A DNA stretch of 64,000 bases from Chaetorhynchus papuensis (Eukaryota; Chordata; Aves; Passeriformes; Rhipiduridae). A model generated the notes under the pieces. The model worked only from the letters and a program-made list of their open reading frames with translations. It did no database searches and was not told the DNA's origin. The translations under genes and the position numbers were made by a program. This document shows positions 47,301 through 59,270 of this stretch, one piece after another (the first letter of the stretch is position 1; the number at the start of each line of letters is the position of its first letter). The stretch lies in NCBI GenBank assembly GCA_013396525.1, contig VWYX01000271.1:62001-126000 (forward strand), read 5' to 3'.

Positions 47301-48337
47301 CTGTATCTGAGCAATTAGCACAGAAAGGCAAGGCACATGTGCAAAGCTTCATGCACACAGGCACAGCAGAAGTGTTCTCACAGCACCCGTGGTGTGAAGG
47401 ACCCATAGTGAGCTGGCAAGTGTTGTGCATAGCTGAGCTGAGCAGAAAAGCTCCTCAGGGAAAGAAGAGGTAGGACTGGGTGAAAGAATGAAACTGGTAG
47501 GCATGACATGTTAATGAGCTGTGTCAGGGCCATCTGAGGTTTGGGGAAGATAATTGCTACTTGAGAATAAAATCGTCTTTTTTTCTGTTCAGGACAATGC
47601 TCTTTGGAGCAGTCTGAGAACACTTGGTAAAGGAAAGAAGTCAAAGAAGAATCCTGGAGATGAGCTTTTACAGTCCAACAACTCACTGACTCCAACCAGC
47701 TGTTTTATCCTTAAACAAGCAGAAAACCAGATCAGTTCCCAAAAGGAGTTTTGAGTTGTAAAAACACAATTATTTTTACATTGTTTCACTACTGGTCATT
47801 TAGTTCTTGCCAGATAAGAAACCAGCCTGCCTCTTTCAGTTTTAGCACACCAAGTAGCAAGATGGAAGAAAATTCTGAGATTCTCTCTGCTTTAAAGGTC
47901 AAGGAAAGGCTCTGTTTGTTTGTTTCTTTAATTTCCCAGTCAAGTGACTTCCACAGGTTTGAGTTTCTAAATGGCTAATGCCCCTATTGTAAGCATCCTT
48001 TCATGATTGTGACTAATTTTACATCTCCACCCTGTTTTGCTGACCTTCTTTTCTTTTCTGCCTTTAAAATAAAAGAATTTCACCTTACTTGGGTGAACAG
48101 GTTCTGTCAGCTAATAACATGAGCAATTAAAGAAGCATTCAAGGACAAAGGAATGACCTGTATTCTCAAGGATCAGTGGAAGTGTTACACCTTTTTAACT
48201 GAACTTCTACTGATAATTAACATTTTGTACCTTAGGAGGCTTTCTGAGCAGGTTATGCATGTAGCAATATCATTGGATTTTATTATTTTTGACAACTATT
48301 TTTGTTTCTCTCCCTCAGTCTTCCTTTGTGTCTCTAA
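44346..48337. other. Gene-free AT-rich DNA
   Basis: Nothing recognised beyond A and T runs (44929-44939, 45536-45548 and 46674-46687) and one sharp inverted repeat listed separately. Confidence 0.5.
46575..46597. repeat. Perfect 8-bp inverted repeat, 7-nt loop
   Basis: CCCTATAG (46575-46582) and CTATAGGG (46590-46597) are exact reverse complements around TTTTTCT. Confidence 0.8.
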
Positions 48338-48360
48338 ACACACACACACACACACACACA
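48338..48360 (+). repeat. (CA)11 microsatellite
   Basis: An uninterrupted AC/CA tract of 23 bases, followed by GATATATAAC. Pure tracts of this length are often polymorphic. Confidence 0.95.
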
Positions 48361-51300
48361 GATATATAACATTGAGTCTCATTCTGTTTCCTCCTATGAA
48401 GCATATAAAAACTGATACAATCATAATGGATTTGACAAACTACTTGGAAACCTTTCACAGGATTCAGCACACTGCGGGAATGCAAAATAAAGTTCTTTTG
48501 CAAGCTGTCCTGTCTCTGGAACTACAAGGGAAGGTGGCAATATAGGTCTAGCACTTACAAGACAGTACAGCCAAAATGAAGAATCAGATGGAAAGCAGCT
48601 TTGCTACCTATTTGTGAAAAAGGAAAACATCAGGTTTTTTTCTCCTTGCTTACCTATTTATTTATTATGTACACGCTACTGTCTCTGTCAAAAATAACAA
48701 AGCCTCTATTGACAAGCAGGTGGTAATATAAGAGGAAAATTCTCCCCACTGTTTCCTGAAAGCCAGCCTCACAGATTTTTCACATGATAAATAATGGCCA
48801 AAATATATACATATATATCCCATAGGGAGGTGGGGAGAGATGGAGAGAGAGTTCTACATCACTGAGCAAAGCACAGCTACTTTAAAAATGTAGGGGTAAG
48901 AAAAAAATAATCCATTTTCGTCGTGCCTGATTTGCAAAAGTTCCCGTTTGAGAACATGAATAGCAGTGAACAGTTCAGCATATCTGTACATATAGTGCAT
49001 CAGAGAGGGAATGTGTAAGTGTAAAAACTAATATGCTTGCACATCATGAGGTCTGCTTCCTTGTTTCTGGAGAGATGCAGAGTTGGCAGTAAAGACTGCC
49101 TTGTTCCTGTGTGTATGCGCCAATACATTGAATACCCATGTTTCTCCACAGCATTAAGCTGTTCCAACAGTGGCAGGAAGGACAAAGTGTTTGTGAGAGA
49201 TCTGCTGTTTAATCCTACAGGGTTTAGAAGGCCACTTTTTTGCAATGATAAAGACTGATTTAATGAAGCTGTTATAATTCTAAAGCTAGATTTTACCAGA
49301 CACTCTTTTTTATTAACTAATGAACTTACAGTGTGAAGCTCTTGCAGTACAAGGCAGAGAGCATTTCTTGTCCCTAGTCTTTGATGTTGACTCTCAGCTG
49401 TATAACATTCCACTACAATGATATTTCTGGGGAAAAAAATGTGGAAAATAAGGTAGTTTATGGGGTTTTTATCAACAGAAAGAAGAAGAATAGAAAAAAG
49501 ATTGAGGGAGGGAGATGTGTATTGTTTGTTTGTTAGACTCACTAAATTTTATACTGAAAAAATGAAAGGTAAATTTGATTAAATAAATAGATTTTTAGAT
49601 TGTAATGATGAACATCAATATGCCAGCCACTATCACATTTCCTCTAAGTCTACAGTCCATAATCCTGCCCAGTTCTCCTAAATAGGGATAAAAGAAATCA
49701 GATACCTCAGAACAGGAGGCAAAGCAACAAGAAAGGCAACAGAATCAATAAACTAGTGAAAAAGAAATACAGTGGGGAAAACCAGGTATTTTCCCTGCAC
49801 CAGTGTCCATCTTTTAGATATGACAGATAACTATGCTTCCTTGGTTTGTTTTTTCTTTAACAGAGAAAGTTTAACTTACTGTTTAAATACAGGAAGAAAA
49901 TTCTTTTGGTAAAAGGTCTTTATTTGAACTCTCTCAACTAATTGAGAAGTAGTGAGAGTGGCCAGCCATGAGACAGGAAAAGTATCTATGTGCTCCCACT
50001 CTAAAAAAATGTTTTATGTCCACTAATCCTTCAGGAAGAAACACTGAATTTGATTAAGGTTTTGGGTTGGTTTGGTTTTTCATTTCTTTTTGAGGGCATG
50101 ATTGATTCTTCATCTCTCTCTTATTAATGTTATCCCACCTTGCAGAAGAATAATAGCAACCTGTCTATATAATTTTCAGATTTAGATGCTCACCCAGAGG
50201 GAGAAAGGTATTACTCCTAAACTAATTCCTGTTTTTTGCATCAGGCAATCAGTGCAAACATCTTTGGCATAGGTACCATAATATTGCTTCTAATATCAGA
50301 CATGTCTTTTTGCAAAATTGGAGAGTTATATTCTAATATTAAATGTAATATATTCATTGAATATATTCAAAATAATTTGATTTTATAGAAATCACAGCAT
50401 AGGCAAAGAACAGCCCAAACCACAACAGAAAGGCTGCATCTAGTCTCTCCTTATAAGAGAGTTGTAGTAAATTCATTAAATCCAGTAAAAACGTTGATAA
50501 ACAACTGCCATCTTAAAGTATCTGTAAGAAAATATGTCAGGTTTAAGAATCTTCTCAGTTTTAACATCTTGATTGTTTTATTAAATGCCACTCCGGTAAT
50601 TTTGAATGAGACCAGTCATGGAGTCAGTTTCTGACATGGAAGTCACATCAGTGGTGGAATCAGATCACACTGAGATTTTAGATCCAAGTAGGTGGATGAG
50701 TACTGAGATAAGGACCCTGCTGAGACCTGTGCAGCATTGGCTAGCAGTCCAAACCAGATAACAATTTTAGGTGCCAACAGAAGAGGAAATACAGCTGCTA
50801 AGATTTAAATGGTTTTAAAAGGTTGCCCTCCAGGACCTGGAAGAAATTTAGGTTCCTGATTCTCCATTTAAGAAGGCATATTTATAATTCTGATTCTTTT
50901 GATCCTCCTATATCAGAGTTTTAGATATGAGAGGAATGATTTTTTAAAGCAAAAGCGTTGTTCCCATTAGCCACTCCTCCGTTTAATGCAGAGTGTTTAA
51001 TTCCATTTAATTCAAGATGAATTCCCTTCAAACGAAACTCAGCTGCACTTCCAAGGAGAGTACCCAGTGAGCCTGCAATTGCTAATAGATGTTAGATAAG
51101 ATTTGACTAGAGCTAGTCTGAAATAAACCTTTTGAGACACATTTAGTATAGGTGTCATGTCCTCAGTTTCAGTTGGTTTTGTCCTTGAAACTTGCTTCAG
51201 CTAGGTGCTAAGGTGGAAATAACCTTTCCAAACCCCAGATCAGATTCTTTTGTTTTCTGCAACTGTTCCAGTGTTTACATAACAAATACGTCATGGTAAA

Positions 51301-51715
51301 GTGAACATACATCTCATGAAGGTCTGGAAAAGCTCTTCTCTCTCTTACTCTGGCCCTCCCCCACCACCACAAATGAGTGTTTGTCACCATTAGCTGTCTT
51401 GGTTTAGAGTGATCGAACATGTTTTGGGGTTTTTCTTACTTTAATACTTGCTTTCTTTAAGCATCTGAAAGATAAATGTATTTTTTCAATAAATTAAACA
51501 ACAGCAATACATAGCTACTTTATATTTTTCCATAGGTTTTGCCAAATAACATATGTTCCTAAATTTGGCATAAATTTTATCTGCTTGCTTCTGTTAGAAA
51601 AGAACAGAATGGAATATTGGGCGTTTCGGCTTACGTATGGATACATTCATTTAAATTTATATCTCTTGCACAGACTGAGGTATTTCTTATTCCTTTATCA
51701 CTGAAATTGGTAATC
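48361..51715. other. Gene-free AT-rich DNA
   Basis: No repeat family recognised. It contains the longest unbroken frame of the window, 180 codons on the minus strand at 49000-49542, which has no domain, signal peptide or family resemblance that I can see. Confidence 0.45.
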
Positions 51716-51954
51716 TCGAGTGTCCTAGATTACAATGTAAAATGTAACCAGGTGTATTCTAGTATCATCTTCACAAACTATTAAAGCAGGTGAGGCAGTG
51801 CTCGTTGTCTCCTACCATGACTCATCCCTGATAACTCCCTCTGGGCTATCTCCATTTAATGGGCAATCAAGGACGCACCACATGACTCATGGAATTGCAT
51901 CAGCCCATTGTGAGATGCTCCACCCAGAGGGGAGGAGCCAAGCATTCCCACCTG

Positions 51955-51963
51955 GATATAATC
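51955..51963 (+). promoter_or_regulatory. LTR TATA-type core promoter
   Basis: GATATAATC lies 195 bp before the polyadenylation signal and 25 bp after a GGGGAGGAGCC block that looks like a GC-type promoter element. It is placed as expected for U3, but activity cannot be judged. Confidence 0.5.
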
Positions 51964-52157
51964 CGGGGTTTGCTGAATTCCCGGAGGACAAGAGCTACTA
52001 CTGGACCATTAGGTGAAGATCAGACCCTTCTACAGGATCACTGCTTCAACAGAACCACTTCATCTGGGCTGCTACCACCACCCTGACTAACAGGGTGTCA
52101 GGTTGTATCCTGATTCTGTCAGCATTCTTGTACTATTGCATTTATTTTAATTTTCCT

Positions 52158-52163
52158 ATTAAA
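52158..52163 (+). terminator. LTR polyadenylation signal ATTAAA
   Basis: ATTAAA about 50 bp before the LTR 3' end, followed by T/G-rich sequence, fits an R-U5 junction. Confidence 0.55.
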
Positions 52164-52218
52164 TTATAATTCTGACTTGTGATCTCCCACTGGTTTGTTT
52201 TCAAAATAGTACATCTAG

Positions 52219-52325
52219 GATTGCCTAGACATGATCTAGCTGGACTTGTTTTGAGCAGGGGCTTGCACTAAATGGCCTCCAGAGTTCCTTCCCAAGTTAA
52301 ATTACGCTATGATGCTATGATTTTG
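52219..52325 (+). mobile_element. CR1 LINE 3' end fragment, plus strand
   Basis: Diagnostic CR1 3' UTR blocks are present: CCTAGACATGATCTAGCTGG (52224-52243), TTTTGAGCAGGGGCTTGCAC (52249-52268), then AAATGGCCTCCAGAGTTCCT (52270-52289), followed by two near-copies of the 8-bp tail unit CTATGAT(G/T) at about 52308-52321. The element lies directly after the LTR at 51721-52213, so the LTR may have inserted at or near its 5' edge, though no CR1 sequence is visible on the LTR's left side. Confidence 0.88.
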
Positions 52326-54056
52326 TGGCATAGCAACATTTATCTCAGTTGTACCTGGGATATAAAGAAGCAACTCCATTTATTGCATAGCATTCTTACT
52401 AATATTTTTGCCTGTTTTCTTCTTAATGTAATTGAAATAATGGACATCTCATCATCAAACCTGAGCTTAACATATCAAGATCACTTGCATTATTTGAAGC
52501 AAAGAGTACCTTCTGAAGGAAGAGTCTGTAAAGAAGCTGAAGTATAATTATGTTATTTGCTGAAACAATTTTAGACAGAGATTTTTACATTTGTTAATGT
52601 AGAAAGAACAGTATAAAATAAAATTTAAGCCTAGGTATTTTTTTTCAGTGAAGTCATAATAATTCTATACTGGAAGCTTCCTCTTTAGCACAAATTTAAA
52701 AGTGTATTTAAATTGTTTCATAAGTCAGAAATAAAATAAACGTAGCCTTTCTAAGGCTTACTCATGAGATAATGTGGATATGTTCAAGTGATCCATGCTG
52801 ACTGCACTAACATTTTTGACCAGTTTCAAACTACCTCTAACAGTAAAAATAGACTATTATGCCCTCAAGTCAACTGCATTTTTTTAAAAAAATCTGATTT
52901 CATTCATATAGGAAAAATTAATAAAGCACATTTTCAATGAAAGTATTAAATAATTGCATATACATTTTGTTAATTAACACTGTTGGAGTTCTACAACAAC
53001 TTTCCTGCTCACTTTGCTGAAAAATACAGCTTCCAGAAAAAAATTCAAATGAGGATAAAAATACAGTTAGAAGAGATAAAGTGGGAAGGTAAACACATGC
53101 TTGCTTTCTGACAGGTTCCTCATGACATAGGTAGAATCAGTCCTTGTTGGTTCTGACACAGGGTGCACAGCTGGATAGTGATGACTACAGCTGGGCACTG
53201 CAAGAACCAAAGAACAATGGATCGATACGATACACCAGTTTGCCTGTTCTGAAAGAGTGGAACAAGTTTAATTGAATAAAACAAGATTTGTAAGTACACA
53301 GCTACCCTCTGGTGTTAATGACTACCTTAGAAGACCAGACACGAGTAGTTATTTGCCTTTTTAGTATGATATTCCTATAAAAAATATTCCTGTGCTTGAA
53401 ATCTACAAACCCTTGCACAGGTGTATACCAATTCATGATTGCTGTGTCCCTAAAAAAGCACAAAACATAAAAAAAATCTGAATAATTTGGTTAGTAATGT
53501 TATTTTTAGGTCTTCCACATAAGTGTTTAACTATTTAAAATCCTTTTCTACAAGCTACCATGTTCCCATGACAACAATTGGTGTCCAACAATATAAGGTT
53601 CTTGATTATTATGTGGCAGGAGATTAACTGGAAAAGGTCAGTCAATATGTAAAAGGAGTGAGGCTATTTTATTTTTTTGACTATCCCTTTAAGAGTGAAG
53701 TGAGCCCTGTTGGAAGAGAAGAGCCATGAGTTGGGAGCTAGGCTGACATAGTTGGTGATATCAAAAGCTGTATATTAGATGTTCTTCCACATGTACTTTA
53801 TCTTTTTTTACTTAGTTTGTTTTTCCCTTTAATCTCTAATAAAAAGTTATCTCACCTGAAACCTATTTGCTGTTAATCTGGGAGAAATCAGAACTGAACT
53901 CATTTAAAGAAGTGATATCATCCTCTGAAGCTTGACAGTGTGACAGGACTGGTGGAAACCCACTGTGTTTGCACAACAAGAATGTAAAACAGGAGACTCT
54001 TCATTTTCTTTGAGTATGTTTCCCTTAGGGGGGCTTCAGAAAAACAGGATATATAC
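52326..54056. other. Gene-free AT-rich DNA
   Basis: Nothing recognised. Confidence 0.5.
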
Positions 54057-54080
54057 TTTTTTTTTTTTTTTTTTTTTTTT
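54057..54080 (+). repeat. Poly-T run of 24
   Basis: An uninterrupted T run, followed by AAAGAAAAGC. It could be the poly-A tail of a minus-strand insertion, but no retrotransposed gene is recognisable to its right. Confidence 0.9.
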
Positions 54081-56056
54081 AAAGAAAAGCTTGCTGAGAC
54101 TGGGATCTGCTTGCTGGTTTTATCAAGGAAGCTGCATCAAAATGTAACTTCAGTGATCAGAAATTTATGATATATGCCATCTGAGACTTATCTCTAGCAT
54201 GGAAAAAAGTATACAGGTAATCTTCTAAAATAAAATGGCTATAAGGTTCAAGAAAAATAGCCAGCCTTTACATGTTTATAAACTCTGTTTCAGTTCTAAA
54301 TAAACATAGTTCAGAGATGTCCCAGGAACAGATTAACAGTGAAAAACAATTCCCTGTGACTGCATACATTCACTTTAAGGATTTCTAATTTGCTAAATAT
54401 TTGCCTACAATTTTCTGTCCAATTTCATTATGTATAGTTGGGCTTTTAATTTGCATTCCTTCCTCATCATAGTTTACTCACGTGAAATAATGCTTTTAAT
54501 TATTTTCCTTTGTATAACTCTCTGAAATATAGTACTTGGAATGGGGAAGACTTCAGTTGTTCAAGTAGTTATTGTAAAAGCTGGAAAAAAGCCACATCTC
54601 TTTTGCTGTAGCTGACACACTACATTGATCTAGCAGGAAATCTGTCTGTTACTGAGACAGATGGGGGAGCTCTGGGACTCGGTTTAACATGGTTGAAGCT
54701 CCTGCGGATGCTGGTATCTTACACTGACAGTAGCTGAAGTCTGAACAGCAGAGTTTACATGCCTGAAATAAATTGTTTTGATTAGAACCTTTAGGAAAGA
54801 AATTCATAAGGTACAGTTTTATTGACTACTTGCCAAACAACACAGACCTGTGCTCTGTAAGCTTGTTTTGTTCTTGTAAGTCAAGCACCAACTGGGCTCT
54901 TATTTTCTAAGGTTATGGACTTACAGCATAATACATTATCATTTACTCTAAATTATTACAGAGAGAGGAATCAGAAGCAGAATGCACATTCATTTCTAAC
55001 TGTAGTTGACCTTAGGAAAAATATTTTTTTTAAATAGTCTATGCATTTTTTTATCCTCAATGGGTGTATGAGAAATTTGCTATTGATAAAAACGTTTCTA
55101 GAACAAAACTGCACATATAAAGCAAATTTGTGGCAGTGGTGAAGAAAATATTAAAATTATCACTTCTAATTATTATCAAAAGTGTGCTATTTTATCAGAG
55201 AATCTGGGTAGGGAGGTTGGTTAGGTGCCATTTCAGGTTCTATTTTATTGACACTGAGAGGCCACTCTCTGTGTGGCCTAATGCTATTGTGAACACCTAA
55301 AAAGAACTGAAACAAATGTTGTTCAAGGCACAGCTAAGATTTTCTTCCTCTAAGCAAAATCTATATAATATTATTGTCACTAAGGCCATTATTTGTTGTG
55401 CTGTTCTTTTGGAAATTAGTATGTATAGGTACCATTATGTTCATTTATCATTGTCTGTTCTGGTCTAATGCATTTAAATACAGTCTGGTTGCTAAAACAG
55501 TGCACATGAAAATTTGCATTATTTTGTACCACTCCAGTGATAGAGTTCTGGCTGCTCTTTGCCATGTTTATTTTTTAAATCAACATCTTCTTCTGAAGAC
55601 TACTTTTACTTCAGATTTTTTATTTTTTTAAAGCATAGTAATTTGAATAATACTGAAAATCAAAATAAAACATTAAAAAAATACCCCACAAGAAACCAAA
55701 CAGACAGGTCATTAGCTGTATCCATAAGCAACAAGGTAGCTTTATGAATTTTCAAATCTGCTACAGCATCAAGCTGTTGCCTCATGCCCAGCATATTGAT
55801 CCATATTTTTATTGACAGTAGAGGTTAGATGGCTTTTAAACCTCCCAACAATGAACATTACCAGAGTTGTTTTATGTTTTGTTTCCCACTCAGCTGAGAC
55901 AATTTATTTTCATAGCAGAAGCTGAGAATAACAAATAATAGATTTCAGAATATCCCTTTTCTCAGCTATGAAGTAAGTTGCTTGACACAATACATTACTG
56001 ACACATGATGCTACATGACAAAACTAACAAATCTGTGGTTCAGAGAGGGCTCAATC
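54081..56056. other. Gene-free AT-rich DNA
   Basis: Nothing recognised. The 85- and 62-codon frames near 55374-55747 have no family resemblance. Confidence 0.5.
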
Positions 56057-56094
56057 CAGCTGCGATGAGGGCTCAAAAGCCCTCTGCAGAGCTG
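56057..56094. repeat. GC-rich two-part hairpin
   Basis: GAGGGCT (56067-56073) and AGCCCTC (56078-56084) pair exactly around CAAA. Outside them, CAGCT (56057-56061) and AGCTG (56090-56094) also pair, with a 5-by-5 internal loop between. GAGGGCTCAA also occurs 22 bp upstream at 56045-56054. The hairpin is too short for a typical microRNA precursor. Confidence 0.7.
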
Positions 56095-56987
56095 CATCAT
56101 GTCACCTGAACACTCCATTCCTCAGGCAGCCATGGGAATGGGAAAGCTTCCTGTCCTTCAGAACCCGTAGAACTACATCTACATACTAGTAACAGTATCT
56201 AGACAAAATGTTCAAAAGAAGTTAATTATATGGCTGGGGCTTCATTGCTCATTCATTCCATAGGATTCTGTTTCAACAAAATATGTTTTGTAAATTATCA
56301 TTCCTTAAAAATAAGACAGCCTCAGGCAGCCCCATTATTAAACCAGCTTGTGTATTAAGCAATCATATTGCTAGGAAAAAAAAGGCAGCCTATTCAGGCT
56401 TCTGATCTGAATCATCTCTGAAATAGACTTTCTCTGTTGACTGTGTGCAGGAACCTTAGTGAATAATCTATATTTAGTTTGATTGAATATTTCACCACAA
56501 ACCCTCAACCATAGCAACTCATATTCTTGTTTTTACCTAATTTGATGAACTCTTAACAGGTTTTTCAGAAATGAAATCTTGTTGTTACGATAGTACAGTG
56601 AGATTGCTGTTTCAAAAGCCAAAAAAACCCCTGAATGCATATTTTACAGTTTATTAGGAGTAGAATAGAAAATAAAATAGAAGGTATCTTCATGTTTCTG
56701 AGCAAACATGATTATTGTTCAAAGCCTAAAAAAAAAAAGGTAACAAAAAACTTGAAAAGACTGATAGAAGGTTGATAAAAGTAGTAACATGGGACAACTG
56801 TCATGGGGTGGGAGGGGCAACCCACATCACCAAACAAAGACCCATGCTCTTAATGTTACAATAGCAATAGCACGGAGGAGAAGGACAGATTTCTGTTATT
56901 TTCTGAGTGCCACGGAATAAGTAAATGGCACTAGCCCTTCACAGTCTCTTCTGGAACAAGAGAACATCAAATGGTTACCTAACAGAG
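56095..56987. other. Gene-free DNA with a possible unknown repeat
   Basis: The part at 56796-56960 is GC-richer and starts TGTCATGGGGTGGGAGGGGC, which looks LTR-like at its first bases only. No family was recognised. Confidence 0.35.
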
Positions 56988-57040
56988 TGGTGGGCTAAAT
57001 GAATCCTTGATCTGGGCTACTGCAGTCATTATGTTATGGT
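56988..57040 (+). mobile_element. Possible CR1 3' tail, very decayed
   Basis: GTGGGCTAAATGAATCCTTG followed about 20 bp later by CATTATGTTATGGTTTT resembles the CR1 3' end order (a GGACTAAATGATCC-type block, then ATTCTATG tail units). The match is short and imperfect. Confidence 0.3.
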
Positions 57041-58685
57041 TTTGATCTACAGACAAACCAATCTATATAAAAAATGAGCCTGAGTATTTTTTTCCCTTAT
57101 GTTCTATGTGGGATTGTGTTTTATGATCCAATGCAATTGCCCTTTTTCAGGAAGATATAATAATAGAAAAGAGACACAGAGGGTTTCCTCAGAAAGGCTA
57201 TTTTAATTTTCTCATTTATACGAAAGCAAATCGAACTGAAACATGAAAATATGAATTGTTCATTTTACTAGGCAAATGCAATACCCACTGTCTTGTGTGA
57301 ATTGAACACATTGCTGAAAATATAGTGCAATTTATTAAAAGAGCTATTGTTATGTTTAAATGCATGGATAACCAGGGAGCATGTCATCTGCTAAGGCCAG
57401 ACTGAGTCAGCTCTCTTCATTCCCTGTCGAAGCTGAAAGCACAAGAGTTAGTTGGCTCCTTTCAGTTGTCTTGGGTCCTAGTTCACCGTTCCCAATCTCT
57501 TTGTTAATTTAAAGCCAGAAGGCTTGGAAAGTGATTTTCTTATTAAAGGCACATATCTAAAGATACTGGTTAGTCTATATTCTGGAGAGAAAGTATTGTT
57601 TCAAAGGATCCCATTTCTTTTGTAAATCTGTGCCTTGACATAGTATAGAATCCATATGAGCATGCCTGAACTGACATCACTGGAAAACTAATTGCAACGT
57701 ATTTAAGTATCTGTGAATCATTTTTGCAGTTCTATACAATAAACAGAAGAAGAAAGCATAATATGGGATAGTTACATTTTAGAAACTTTGATCACATATT
57801 TCTTTGGAATATGCCATCTTGCCAAAAGGTAAAAGGACCATATGATCATCTAGAAGGCAGCATATGTAAATAAATATGGCAGCAAGTAAAACATATGTTT
57901 AATCTTCCCACTTCATCAATGTAGAAAGCTCAAGAGTTTTTGTCCACACAAGCCAACAAATCTTAAGGCTTAAACTGTATTTCTGCTACTCCCTTTTTCT
58001 TAGTTCCATAGTTACATATCTCACAAAAAGCTGTACAGAATTATTGATTTTTAAATAAATTTTAGAAAAACTCCTACTGATGGTAAAACTAGACATATAC
58101 AGGCAAACTTAAAATTGAAAAGAATTGCCTAAGAATGTACTGAATTTGTTCACCAAGTTTCACACATCATACGTGATCTATTTATACTGAAATGAGACAA
58201 AATAGTTCACAGTTTTGACAAAGTATAGGAAAGAGGCATCAATCATCCTAAAGGACAAAACAGCAGAGCATTTAAAAGTTGTTCTATATAGATACAAGGA
58301 GACGGAAAATCTTCCACGCCTCTAATAATTTGTTCCAGTAGTTAATTAGACATACTCTTAAACCTGTGTGTTTTATTTCTTATCTGACTATAGTTACGTG
58401 TTTGCTTCAATACATAATTTTTTAGTGTGCCTTCCCCCTCCAGATTACACAGCCCTGTAATGATATGTATTCTCTTCCTGTGCAACTACCTACAGAGTGC
58501 AACAAAATCAGTTCTCAGTTGTTTTTCTAAGAGCAACACACATTAAAGTGCTTTGAGTTTTTTATGGGTTTATTTGCTCACATTATAGCATTTTCTACAA
58601 ATTTTGAGTGACTACTGCCCTTTGTTTAAATAGATTGCGATTTTCAGTCAAAAAAAAAAGGAGGGTATTCCAAAATTCATGTTAC
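57041..58685. other. Gene-free AT-rich DNA
   Basis: Nothing recognised. Confidence 0.5.
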
Positions 58686-59270
58686 CTATGCCATGTATGT
58701 TGAATTTGGGCATATTCCACTAGTTATCTTCTCAGGGATCATTTTTATTAGCTCTTTTTGAGGAATATTCATTCTGGAAGCTAGTGTTGTGTTGTTTTTC
58801 TTCCAGTATTTTCTTTCATAAATTACCATTTCCATGAATGGCCAATATTTTTTTGGGGAAGGAGAAAGAGTCAGCCTCTGGGTAGAATTTCTCTTTAACA
58901 TTTGTTTAGATATCACTTGCATTTTCTCACCTTCCATTTCATCGTCTCAAGATAAGAGCTCAAAGCTGGTGTCTGCATTAGCAAAAAGTGTGGCACTAGA
59001 AGATGTACCTTTAGGGTGCTGGATATGCAATATTTTCACTATTTTTGGGAGTTTGCTTTGCAGTGTTTCTCTGGTTCAAATGCTTATTAGGTTTTGTATT
59101 TCATCAGGCACACTCCTAATATTTGCCTTCTGGCTAAGTGTCATTGGAAGGGTTTCAGTGTGAGGGCCACAAGACCTCTTACATAGTGTTAAGCAGAGCA
59201 TACTGCCTACCACTGGAGTGCTAAGGAAAGTTGCTTTGAAAGTACATTTATGATTTGAACTAAAACACAA
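58686..59270 (-). pseudogene. Possible pseudogene or old coding fragment, unidentified
   Basis: One minus-strand frame of 195 codons is interrupted by only two stops, at 59076-59078 and 58947-58949, where about a dozen would be expected at this base composition. The peptide is mixed and polar rather than low complexity, with tryptophan and paired lysines in the last third (for example PKKYWPFMEMVIYERKYWKK). It ends at a stop at 58686-58688. I do not recognise the protein. No poly-A tail, flanking repeat or convincing splice sites define it. The opposite strand is also open for 109 codons (58834-59163), so the segment is simply poor in stops, and chance remains possible. Confidence 0.25.

Larger units (their letters stand above)
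51721..52213 (+). mobile_element. Well-preserved solo LTR, plus orientation
   Basis: The 493-bp segment runs from TGTCCTAGATT to ATAGTACA, matching TGT...ACA LTR ends. It carries ordered blocks I recognise from an avian (I believe songbird) LTR: CAGTGCTCGTTGTCTCCTAC near 51797-51816, CCACCCAGAGGGGAGGAGCC at 51921-51940, GGATATAATCC at 51954-51964 as a TATA-type core, AGGATCACTGCTTCAACAGA at 52035-52054, and ATTAAA at 52158-52163 before the end. Flanking pentamers TCGAG (51716-51720) and TCTAG (52214-52218) match at four of five bases. No gag, pol or env sequence is adjacent. Retained CpGs suggest it is one of the younger insertions here. The left boundary could instead be TGAGGCAGTG at 51791. 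Confidence 0.75.

Noticed and set aside
50400..50430. AAACCACAACA resembling a reverse-complemented LTR end
   Set aside because: Only about 11 bases match and no further LTR blocks are found on either side.
51393..51425. TGTCTTGGTTTAGAG resembling the ERVL-like LTR 5' end
   Set aside because: The next expected block (GCTGGGATAGAGTTAAT-type) is absent.
54057..54080. Poly-T run as the tail of a retrotransposed gene on the minus strand
   Set aside because: No spliced-gene sequence was recognisable to its right and no flanking duplication was seen.
56796..56960. TGTCATGGGGTGGG start as a new LTR
   Set aside because: Only the first bases look LTR-like; no TATA, polyadenylation signal, matching end or target-site repeat could be placed.
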